Below, in pieces: positions 7,643 through 13,676 of a stretch of DNA of 20,712 bases (position 1 is its first letter; the number at the start of each line of letters is the position of its first letter). Position numbers and translations under genes: made by a program. Source of the DNA: Bdellovibrionaceae bacterium UBA2351. GTDB lineage: Bacteria > Bdellovibrionota > Bdellovibrionia > Bdellovibrionales > Bdellovibrionaceae. Below the pieces are notes generated by a model, which was not told the DNA's origin, searched no databases, and was given only the letters and a program-made list of their open reading frames with translations. The stretch lies in contig DDTZ01000205.1 of NCBI GenBank assembly GCA_002344565.1, forward strand, positions 9,388 to 30,099, given 5' to 3'.

Positions 7643-8218
7643 ATGACGGCCCTACTGATTTTTGTACTTTGTCTTTCAAGCGCGACCCTAGCGCAAACAT
7701 ACTTGCGCTTAGTTTCACCAGCCGTTAATCAGTTGAAAACTAACAACCCAATTCGTGTTGATACAGAACTTAATGGGAATTTTTTAAAAGTTCACTTTGA
7801 TGTGCAAGCAAAAGAAATAAATGGTAAACCTATCTTTACAGCTAAGGACTACCCCTTTCAATTTGACGTAGTCGAATTGTTTTTAGCCGTCGGCGAATCC
7901 ACTTACCCCTATTACGAATTTGAAGTGACTCCGTTTGATCAAACCTTTGTGGTCCGAATCGACTCGCCTAAAAAATTTATAAACAATGTACCGGTTGAAT
8001 GGCATCATTCGGCCGAACTCACGCCCTACGGTTGGACCGTCACGATGATAGTTGATTTAGGGAAACTGGGCTGGGGCGGTGACCCTGCCAAGATAAAAGG
8101 AAATTTATACGCGATCCAAGGCAAAGTCCCAAATCGCCATTTCTGGAGCTTGTCGTTACCAAAAATGAAAAAGGCGAACTTTCATTCGCCTCAATATTTT
8201 CAAAATTTAATTAATTAA
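7643..8218 (+). CDS. Secreted CBM9-like (carbohydrate-binding, DOMON-type) protein
   Basis: A 191-residue protein with a signal peptide (M-T-A-L-L-I-F-V-L-C-L-S-S-A-T-L-A). The mature part resembles the CBM9-like fold found in small extracellular carbohydrate-binding or cytochrome-associated proteins: F-D-V-V-E-L-F-L-A-V (about 74-83), Y-P-Y-Y-E-F-E-V-T-P-F (about 88-98), V-E-W-H-H and a late W-T-V-T-M-I-V-D-L strand. I place the start at the ATG two bases after the oxidase stop, with GAGG at 7633-7636. A longer in-frame reading from 7586 would overlap the oxidase and hide the signal peptide. It is probably cotranscribed with the oxidase and could bind its substrate or the cell wall. The C-terminal coding end also contains a minus-strand terminator. 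Confidence 0.75.
   Translation: MTALLIFVLCLSSATLAQTYLRLVSPAVNQLKTNNPIRVDTELNGNFLKVHFDVQAKEINGKPIFTAKDYPFQFDVVELFLAVGESTYPYYEFEVTPFDQTFVVRIDSPKKFINNVPVEWHHSAELTPYGWTVTMIVDLGKLGWGGDPAKIKGNLYAIQGKVPNRHFWSLSLPKMKKANFHSPQYFQNLIN
8163..8191 (-). terminator. Rho-independent terminator for the minus-strand gene, inside the CBM9-like coding end
   Basis: On the minus strand, AGGCGAA and TTCGCCT form a perfect 7-bp stem (8191-8185 and 8178-8172) with a 6-base loop. A T-rich tail (TTTTTCATTTTT) follows. It starts 40 bases beyond the stop of the gene ending at 8231. On the plus strand the tail is poorer, so it should act mainly on the minus-strand transcript. Confidence 0.75.
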
Positions 8219-8230
8219 CTGCCTAGCGCA

Positions 8231-8938
8231 TTAACGTGAGGCGAATTGCCAATCAAACAACGTATTGATCGATTTTCCATTTAAAGAACGTACGTGTAAT
8301 AAATAACGTCCGGCTCTTGCCATCGGAATATAGGTAGAATACTCAAATGGAAAACTACCATGAATACAATTTGCATAAGTCGGTAACAATTCTGCGATAG
8401 GCTGAATAGTAAGAACGTTTTCATTTACGTTAGAGACCACTCTTTTTACCGACATACACGAATTTGTAAATACGCCAGATAAAGTTAGAGCCAGCTTACC
8501 GCCCACGTTTTTAACGTACGCTTGCGAAACAGGCGCATAGAGATAATCGTCAGGTGTATTGGTACGCGCAACGTTTACATTTAAGCGACCAAGTGGGCGA
8601 CCATTTCCCTGAACCACTTGATAGTTACCCGGAGGTACAATTCCGAAATTTACAACTTCATCATGCGGAACAGTCACATCCAAACACGGGCCAGAATAGC
8701 GATATTCATACGCTGTAACTGAAATAGTTTTTGCACCTTGGTTGACATTAACGCGAGTGCCTGCTGATCGAGAGCATGTATCTCGGTAGACACCTTCAAC
8801 TACCATTTGTACATGGTCGTTTGAATCAAAACCACTTGGGATATACCCAGTGTTCATTGCCGATGCTTTTAGCACTGGATCGTTTTGTGCCCAAACGCTA
8901 ACAGCGAAACAAAAAATAAGAGCCACTTTTTTCATCAT
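8231..8938 (-). CDS. Secreted protein made of two tandem copies of one cysteine-containing domain
   Basis: A 235-residue protein of unknown function. The signal peptide is M-M-K-K-V-A-L-I-F-C-F-A-V-S-V-W-A. Residues about 43-122 and 149-228 are repeats that align without gaps at an offset of 106. G-V-Y-R-D-T-C (49-55) matches G-V-F-T-N-S-C (155-161), N-V-N (64-66) matches N-V-N (170-172), Cys85 matches Cys191, Pro91 matches Pro197, and P-P-G-N-Y (102-106) matches R-A-G-R-Y (208-212). Each repeat holds two cysteines 30 residues apart, probably a disulfide in a beta-sandwich. I start at the ATG at 8938 behind the GGGGG run at 8943-8947; a longer reading to 9010 would bury the signal peptide. 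It converges with the CBM9-like gene. Confidence 0.72.
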   Translation of the reverse strand: MMKKVALIFCFAVSVWAQNDPVLKASAMNTGYIPSGFDSNDHVQMVVEGVYRDTCSRSAGTRVNVNQGAKTISVTAYEYRYSGPCLDVTVPHDEVVNFGIVPPGNYQVVQGNGRPLGRLNVNVARTNTPDDYLYAPVSQAYVKNVGGKLALTLSGVFTNSCMSVKRVVSNVNENVLTIQPIAELLPTYANCIHGSFPFEYSTYIPMARAGRYLLHVRSLNGKSINTLFDWQFASR

Positions 8939-9176
8939 ACTTCCCCCTTGGAAATAAATTCGAATTGATTTGTTGTGAACGAGGCTTAACATAAGCAGAT
9001 TAAATGCCAACTCTCATAACTCGATAATTACGTCTAACGACTTTTAAACGAGACAAAATAACATTTCAACGTGACAACTTGACACGAGACACTGATGAGC
9101 ACCGCATAATTTAACATTTTATGTTTGGCCCTTTCGTTGCTTTGATCCTTTTGATCTAATAAAAAAAAGGACTCTT
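8939..9176. promoter_or_regulatory. Divergent intergenic region with iterated AC(G/T)(A/T)GACA octamers
   Basis: The region separates a secreted-protein gene (minus) from the alcohol dehydrogenase gene (plus). Octamers ACGAGACA (9048-9055), ACGTGACA (9069-9076), ACTTGACA (9077-9084) and ACGAGACA (9084-9091) lie in the same orientation, spaced 21, 8 and 7 bases. This could be an operator array or chance. One copy contains a TTGACA, but the nearest -10-like CATAAT (9105-9110) is 20 bases away, too far for a normal promoter. Confidence 0.35.
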
Positions 9177-10232
9177 ATGAAAACAATGAAAGCCGCCGTA
9201 TTCGTTCGCCCCGGAAAAATTGAACTTCAAGAAAAACCGATTCCCTCTGTCGGGCCGACCGATGCACTTTTAAAAATTTCAACGACAACGATTTGCGGCA
9301 CAGATGTGCATATATTAAAAGGTGAATATCCAGTTCGCCCTGGTTTAACCATTGGCCATGAACCTGTTGGAACGATTGCTGCGGTTGGCAGCGCAGTGAC
9401 GGGATACGAAATTGGTCAGAGGGTTATCGTTGGAGCTATCACTCCCTGTGGCCAATGCAGTCCCTGTTTAGATAGTCAGCATTCTCAATGTGGCGGCCAT
9501 GCCATGGGGGGCTGGAAATTCGGGAATAGTATCGATGGTTGTCAGGCCGAATATGTTCTGGTGCCAAATGCCATGGCTAATCTAACCCCCATTCCCAGTG
9601 TTTTGACGGACGAGCAAGTTTTAATGTGCCCCGATATCATGAGTACCGGTTTTAGCGGCGCCGAAAGTGGACACATTAGAATTGGTGACACCGTCGCCGT
9701 TTTTGCCCAAGGTCCCATCGGCCTATGCGCAACCGCAGGTGCTAAACTTAAAGGCGCCAGTGAAATCTTCGCCATCGATAGCATCAATGGTCGCCTAGAA
9801 ATTTCAAAAACGTTAGGCGCAACAAAAGTCATCAATTTTAAAACTCACGACCCAGTCCAAGTAATTATGGAGGCCACTCACGGCCGTGGGGTGGATGTTG
9901 CTATTGAAGCATTAGGAACGCAAAGCACATTTGAATCCTGCTTACGTGTATTACGGCCAGGAGGAACTCTTTCAAGCTTAGGAGTTTATTCCGGAAAATT
10001 GACGCTTCCATTGGACGCCTTCGCGGCGGGCTTAGGTGATCACAAAATTGTAACCACACTCTGCCCAGGAGGCAAAGAGCGCATGCGAAGACTACTAAAT
10101 GTGGTGGCCGCAGGAAGCGTGGATTTAAAACCGCTTGTTACTCACCGATTCAAACTCGACGATATTGAAAAAGCCTACGATCTATTTGCTAACCAACGAG
10201 ACGGCGTCTTAAAAGTCGCTATCACACCCTAA
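9177..10232 (+). CDS. Zinc-dependent alcohol dehydrogenase (MDR superfamily)
   Basis: This cytoplasmic enzyme would interconvert alcohols and aldehydes or ketones with a nicotinamide cofactor. The 351 residues follow the medium-chain pattern. The catalytic zinc ligands are C40 (T-I-C-G-T-D), H61-E62 (I-G-H-E-P-V-G) and probably D153 (C-P-D-I-M-S-T-G-F). The structural zinc loop has four cysteines at 91, 94, 97 and 105. The Rossmann motif reads A-Q-G-P-I-G (177-182). An acidic residue, D201, ends the second Rossmann strand and favours NAD over NADP. The overall resemblance is to the secondary alcohol dehydrogenase branch (S-T-G-F-S-G-A-E after the aspartate). The ATG has AAGGA five bases upstream. 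A CBS-pair protein gene follows after 16 bases, probably in the same operon. Confidence 0.92.
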   Translation: MKTMKAAVFVRPGKIELQEKPIPSVGPTDALLKISTTTICGTDVHILKGEYPVRPGLTIGHEPVGTIAAVGSAVTGYEIGQRVIVGAITPCGQCSPCLDSQHSQCGGHAMGGWKFGNSIDGCQAEYVLVPNAMANLTPIPSVLTDEQVLMCPDIMSTGFSGAESGHIRIGDTVAVFAQGPIGLCATAGAKLKGASEIFAIDSINGRLEISKTLGATKVINFKTHDPVQVIMEATHGRGVDVAIEALGTQSTFESCLRVLRPGGTLSSLGVYSGKLTLPLDAFAAGLGDHKIVTTLCPGGKERMRRLLNVVAAGSVDLKPLVTHRFKLDDIEKAYDLFANQRDGVLKVAITP

Positions 10233-10248
10233 ATAAGGAGAAGACACT

Positions 10249-10656
10249 ATGAGTTCGTTAAACATTCCAGTTGAAGAGTTTACTACGCCCGACCCTATCA
10301 CTGCCATCGAAACAACGCCGATCAGTGATATTGTGAAGCTAATGAAAGAGCATGGCGTTCGGCACCTACCTATACTTCGAAATGGTGTTGCCGTTGGAAT
10401 CATCAGCGATCGAGACGCCCAAGTTATCGCGGGTCTTTCTGTACGTGAAAAAATTCAGATACAGGCCTCGGATATAATGGTTGCGAACCCAGTTACCGTC
10501 AGTGCGCAGGACAGTTTAGAGGACGTCGCCTTTTTGATGTCTCAGAAAAAAATCGGGAGTGTTCTTGTTACCGACGATAGCGATTCGTTGCTAGGTATTT
10601 TCACAGTGACTGACGCGCTCAATGCGTTAATCGAAATTGTTCGAGCAAAGACTTAA
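10249..10656 (+). CDS. CBS domain pair protein
   Basis: The 135-residue protein is almost nothing but two CBS motifs: residues about 12-65 (T-P-D-P-I-T-A-I with H-G-V-R-H-L-P-I-L and G-I-I-S-D-R-D) and about 78-130 (M-V-A-N-P-V-T-V with K-K-I-G-S-V-L-V-T-D and L-L-G-I-F-T-V-T-D-A-L). Such pairs bind adenosine nucleotides such as AMP, ATP or SAM and often act as energy sensors. No enzymatic domain is attached. AAGGAG at 10235-10240 precedes the ATG. Its position directly after the alcohol dehydrogenase suggests it senses energy or redox state for that enzyme, but this is inference from linkage. Confidence 0.88.
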   Translation: MSSLNIPVEEFTTPDPITAIETTPISDIVKLMKEHGVRHLPILRNGVAVGIISDRDAQVIAGLSVREKIQIQASDIMVANPVTVSAQDSLEDVAFLMSQKKIGSVLVTDDSDSLLGIFTVTDALNALIEIVRAKT

Positions 10657-10770
10657 CTTGTCACTTTCGTCTTAATTTTATACAGACCTGGCACTACTCT
10701 GCGCCATAAAACGAATCTTCTATTTTTAGTTTGATTTTATTCGCCATTAGCTTAGCCTTTTTAGTTGAAA

Positions 10771-10792
10771 TAGCTCTTTTATAAAAGAGCTA
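10771..10792. repeat. Perfect 22-bp palindrome upstream of glnN
   Basis: The half-site TAGCTCTTTTA is followed immediately by its exact reverse complement. It lies 115 bases after the CBS stop and 110 bases before the glnN start. No T-run follows, so it is a poor intrinsic terminator in either direction. A dimeric-protein operator is the alternative reading. Confidence 0.6.
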
Positions 10793-10811
10793 AATGACTT
10801 ATTATTAAACC

Positions 10812-10842
10812 TAATCCTTAGAGTCGTCGATTCTAAGGGTTA
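10812..10842 (+). promoter_or_regulatory. Hairpin in the glnN leader region
   Basis: TAATCCTTAGA (10812-10822) pairs with TCTAAGGGTTA (10832-10842) in an 11-bp stem with one G-U pair and a 9-base loop (GTCGTCGAT). It is 60 bases before the glnN start and is followed by AAAACC, not by Ts, so it is not an ordinary terminator. It may be a leader RNA structure or a DNA operator. No known riboswitch class is recognised. Confidence 0.5.
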
Positions 10843-10902
10843 AAACCAAAACATATTTGTAAGAGACTTATTATAGGCTTCTTGCAGAAAAAAGGAGTAC
10901 CC

Positions 10903-13125
10903 ATGTCGTCAGATCAGTCTGGATCTACACCCCGTTCGCGCGCCTTAGCTGCCGCAAGTTCTCAGCTACCAGCAAAAATAACCCGACCAAATAGTGAAAA
11001 TGCCCCAGTATCAGAGTTCTTTGGTTGCAACACATTTGGCTTAGCTCAAATGCGTGAAAAATTGCCTAAAGACTCTTACCAAAGTTTACTTAAAACGTTA
11101 GATCATGGAAAAAAACTACCAAAAGAAACGGCGGAAGCCATTGCCTCGGCAGTTAAAGAATGGTCTGTATCTAAAGGCGTAACTCACTTCTGTCACTGGT
11201 TCCAACCGATGACAGGTTTGAGCGCTGAAAAACATGATGCGTTCATTACGATTCAATCGACTCATCATTCAGAACTTCGCGTGATCGAGCGTTTCACTGG
11301 CTCGCAATTAATTCAAGGTGAACCGGATGCATCAAGCTTTCCATCGGGCGGAACGCGTTCGACATTTGAAGCTCGTGGTTATACTACTTGGGATCCATCA
11401 TCTCCGCTTTTCATCATTGAAGATGAAGCGAGCAAAACTCTGTGTATCCCTACTGTATTCTTTGGTTACCATGGCCAAGCGCTTGACTGCAAAACGCCTC
11501 TGTTAAGATCAGTGGATTCACTAAGCAGTGAAGCGTGTGAGTTCTTAAAATTAATCGGTGATGTCGATGCGAAACAAGTGAATGCTACTCTTGGCGCCGA
11601 ACAAGAGTACTTCTTGATCGACAAAAACTTTGTTTCCCTACGCCCCGACTTGTTAATGACAGGTCGTACTTTGCTTGGTTCACCGTCGACTCGCGGTCAG
11701 CAACTAGAAGATCACTACTTTGGATCTATCCCATCTCGCGCGAAAAGCTTTATGCAAGACGTGGAATACGAATTATTCAAATTAGGTATCCCAGCAAAAA
11801 CTCGTCATAACGAAGTGGCACCAAGTCAATTTGAGCTTGCGCCTATTTTCGAAGATGTGAACATTTCATCTGACCACAACACCTTGACGATGGAAGTTTT
11901 AAAACGTGTGGCTCTTAAGCACAACTTCGTATGCTTGCTACATGAAAAACCCTTCGCAGGTATCAACGGCAGCGGTAAGCATAACAACTGGTCTTTATCG
12001 AACGACAAAGGCGAGAACTTACTTGAGCCAGGGACAACGCCTCACCAAAATTTACGTTTCTTAGCGGTTCTAGCCGTAGTCTTAAAAGCAGTAAATGACA
12101 ACGCAGCGGTTCTGCGTGCCACGATTGCTAATCCTGGCAACGATCATCGTTTAGGTGCGAATGAAGCTCCTCCGGCTATCATTTCTGTGTTCTTGGGTTC
12201 AATGTTAGAGAAAATCTGCAACGATATTGAAGAAGGAAAATCAGCGAAAGCCACAGAACAATCGATTATCGATTTAGGTGTTGGAAAAATCCCTAATATT
12301 TCAAAAGACTACACGGATCGCAATCGTACCTCTCCGTTTGCATTCACTGGAAACAAGTTTGAATTCCGCGCAGTTGGTTCATCTGCGATCGTATCGGTTC
12401 CAATGACCTACTTAAACGCTGCAGTTGCTAGCACATTCCGTCATGCTTCGGGGATTCTAAAAGACTTACTAAAAACAAAATCAAACCGTGATGAAGCCAT
12501 CATGGACATGATTCGTATGTACTTAAAAGAATCTAAAAAAGTACGTTTCGATGGAAATGGTTACTCACAAGAATGGCGCGACGAAGCCGCATCTCGTGGT
12601 TTACCAATTTTAAAATCAACGGCAGATGCGATTGAAGTTTACAAGGACACTAAAAAAACAGCGTTCTTAACGGAAATGAAAGTTCTATCATCTGAAGAAA
12701 TCATGTCTCGTTACCACATCAGCGTTGAACGTTATGTGAAAACAATCGATATCGAAATCGACACGTTGTTAGAAATGACTCAAACGATCGTTATTCCAGC
12801 CGTTGAAAAACAATTGATGGCATTATCAACGACTCATCAAAATATTGTTTCATCGACACTTAAAAAACATCACGCCGCTCGCACGCAAAAACTAGAAGCG
12901 ACATTTGAATCTATCTTGAGTCTTCAAGACGAACTGATTCGCCTAGCAGAAGCTACAAGCAGCATCCACGACGAATCTACTCGAATGAAAAAATTAGCAC
13001 ACGAAGTACAACCATTAAGTTTCAGACTACGCGAAGCCTGCGACCAAGCAGAGCGCCTAGTATCTGATGAATTATGGCCACTACCGAAGTATCGTGAAAT
13101 GCTATTCGCGGCGTCGTTATCGTAG
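10903..13125 (+). CDS. glnN: Glutamine synthetase, type III
   Basis: It makes glutamine from glutamate, ammonium and ATP in the cytoplasm. The 740-residue length and motifs fit the GSIII class, not the roughly 470-residue GSI. They include the early block E-F-F-G-C-N-T-F-G (about 40-48), the metal-site motif G-A-E-Q-E-Y-F-L-I-D (about 230-239), and the GSIII-typical T-R-H-N-E-V-A-P-x-Q-F-E-L-A-P (about 300-315). Also present are N-G-S-G-K-H-N-N-W-S (about 353-362) and N-R-T-S-P-F-A-F-T-G-N-K-F-E-F-R (about 472-487). The C-terminal 120 residues are helical. I start at the ATG at 10903 with AAGGAG at 10892-10897; an in-frame TTG at 10882 lies before this site. Some annotations use glnA for this class. 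The leader inverted repeats suggest regulation by nitrogen status, unproven. Confidence 0.96.
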   Translation: MSSDQSGSTPRSRALAAASSQLPAKITRPNSENAPVSEFFGCNTFGLAQMREKLPKDSYQSLLKTLDHGKKLPKETAEAIASAVKEWSVSKGVTHFCHWFQPMTGLSAEKHDAFITIQSTHHSELRVIERFTGSQLIQGEPDASSFPSGGTRSTFEARGYTTWDPSSPLFIIEDEASKTLCIPTVFFGYHGQALDCKTPLLRSVDSLSSEACEFLKLIGDVDAKQVNATLGAEQEYFLIDKNFVSLRPDLLMTGRTLLGSPSTRGQQLEDHYFGSIPSRAKSFMQDVEYELFKLGIPAKTRHNEVAPSQFELAPIFEDVNISSDHNTLTMEVLKRVALKHNFVCLLHEKPFAGINGSGKHNNWSLSNDKGENLLEPGTTPHQNLRFLAVLAVVLKAVNDNAAVLRATIANPGNDHRLGANEAPPAIISVFLGSMLEKICNDIEEGKSAKATEQSIIDLGVGKIPNISKDYTDRNRTSPFAFTGNKFEFRAVGSSAIVSVPMTYLNAAVASTFRHASGILKDLLKTKSNRDEAIMDMIRMYLKESKKVRFDGNGYSQEWRDEAASRGLPILKSTADAIEVYKDTKKTAFLTEMKVLSSEEIMSRYHISVERYVKTIDIEIDTLLEMTQTIVIPAVEKQLMALSTTHQNIVSSTLKKHHAARTQKLEATFESILSLQDELIRLAEATSSIHDESTRMKKLAHEVQPLSFRLREACDQAERLVSDELWPLPKYREMLFAASLS

Positions 13126-13151
13126 CTTTTTTAGATAGTTGAAAATGACAC

Positions 13152-13176
13152 GTCCCCTAGCGCAATGCTGGGGGAC
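13152..13176 (+). terminator. Strong GC hairpin after glnN
   Basis: GTCCCCTAGC (13152-13161) pairs with GCTGGGGGAC (13167-13176) over 10 bp with one G-U pair and a 5-base loop. It lies 27 bases after the glnN stop, in the usual place for a terminator, but the following bases are AAAATG, not Ts. It may stabilise the 3' end or act with Rho instead of being a canonical intrinsic terminator. Confidence 0.45.
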
Positions 13177-13297
13177 AAAATGAACATGGATTCAACAGGC
13201 TTAGGTTTTTATAAAGCCTGATGACTGCAGCAGAAGAGTTTTGTTCATATAAGCAAATTCTTAATTTTACCTACAGTATTAGGCACTATGATGATAG

Positions 13298-13623
13298 AGC
13301 CTTAATCTATCAATAGAGGTCGCTCAATTAAGGGTTTTTAGTCTGGGAGGATTAGATAATCCATTTCCAAATAGCACCGCTTTCTTCCCACTTCCGTTCG
13401 GAAGTAAATTGCAAAACCAGATAGTACAAAGAAAGAAATGCGTCATCGAAAATAAACTTGACGTGGTTTTCGCATGCTCACCACAGGCTTATTTAGCAAA
13501 TTTTCTCAAACACGAACTCGACCACTAAAAGAAAAAATGAATGCAGCAGAAACCAGCCTGACAGAATTAATGACCTCTTGTCTGGCAGACTCGTATCTTC
13601 AAAACAAACAAAGAACTCTCTAA
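13298..13623 (+). pseudogene. Possible decayed reading frame upstream of the HNH gene
   Basis: From 13298 a frame without a usable N-terminal start stays open for 74 codons and ends with TAA at 13520-13522. Its translation has protein-like composition (for example L-D-V-V-F-A-C-S-P-Q-A-Y-L-A-N-F-L-K-H-E-L). A shift to another phase continues from there through K-E-K-M-N-A-A-E-T-S-L-T-E-L-M to TAA at 13621-13623. One frameshift could thus join a product of about 107 residues. I do not recognise a family, and an open stretch of this length can arise by chance. Confidence 0.22.
13300..13339 (+). terminator. Candidate intrinsic terminator in the glnN-HNH gap
   Basis: CCTTAAT (13300-13306) pairs with ATTAAGG (13327-13333). 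The 20-base loop contains a small CTAT/ATAG stem, and GTTTTT follows at 13334-13339. The stem is AT-rich and the loop long, so the call is tentative. It could end either a long glnN transcript or an independent small RNA. Confidence 0.35.
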
Positions 13624-13676
13624 AACAGAGACTTTAAAACCCGTGGTATATTGTTCGAAATTATTCGAGGTATCCA

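Larger units (their letters stand above)
10657..10902. other. Intergenic region and leader upstream of glnN
   Basis: These 246 bases separate the CBS gene from glnN. They hold two strong inverted repeats, listed separately. The rest is AT-rich, and I cannot place a convincing promoter. A TGGCAC at 10689-10694 recalls a sigma-54 -24 element, but the spacing to the following GC is one base short. AAGGAG at 10892-10897 is the glnN ribosome-binding site. Confidence 0.5.
13126..13676. other. 551-base gap between glnN and the HNH gene: hairpins and possible relic sequence
   Basis: No confident gene is present. The left half carries three hairpins: 13152-13176, 13196-13220 (CAGGCTT / AAGCCTG, 11-base loop) and 13300-13333, the last with a T-run. 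The right half carries two short inverted repeats, GGATTA-GA-TAATCC (13349-13362) and ACTTCCG-TT-CGGAAGT (13390-13405). An open, start-less frame runs from 13298 to 13522. A 49-residue ATG frame (13474-13623) overlaps it in another phase. GAGG at 13667-13670 is the ribosome-binding site of the next gene. Confidence 0.5.

Noticed and set aside
9079..9110. TTGACA with CATAAT as a promoter for the alcohol dehydrogenase
   Set aside because: The spacing of 20 bases is beyond the usual 16-18; it may be part of the octamer cluster instead.
10689..10703. Sigma-54-like TGGCAC...GC element upstream of glnN
   Set aside because: Only 9 bases separate the GG and GC pairs instead of the required 10, and this spacing is strict for sigma-54.
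13505..13522. H-E-L-D-H (HExxH-like) at the end of the relic frame, suggesting a metalloprotease or deformylase
   Set aside because: A stop codon follows at once and the preceding sequence lacks other features of those families.
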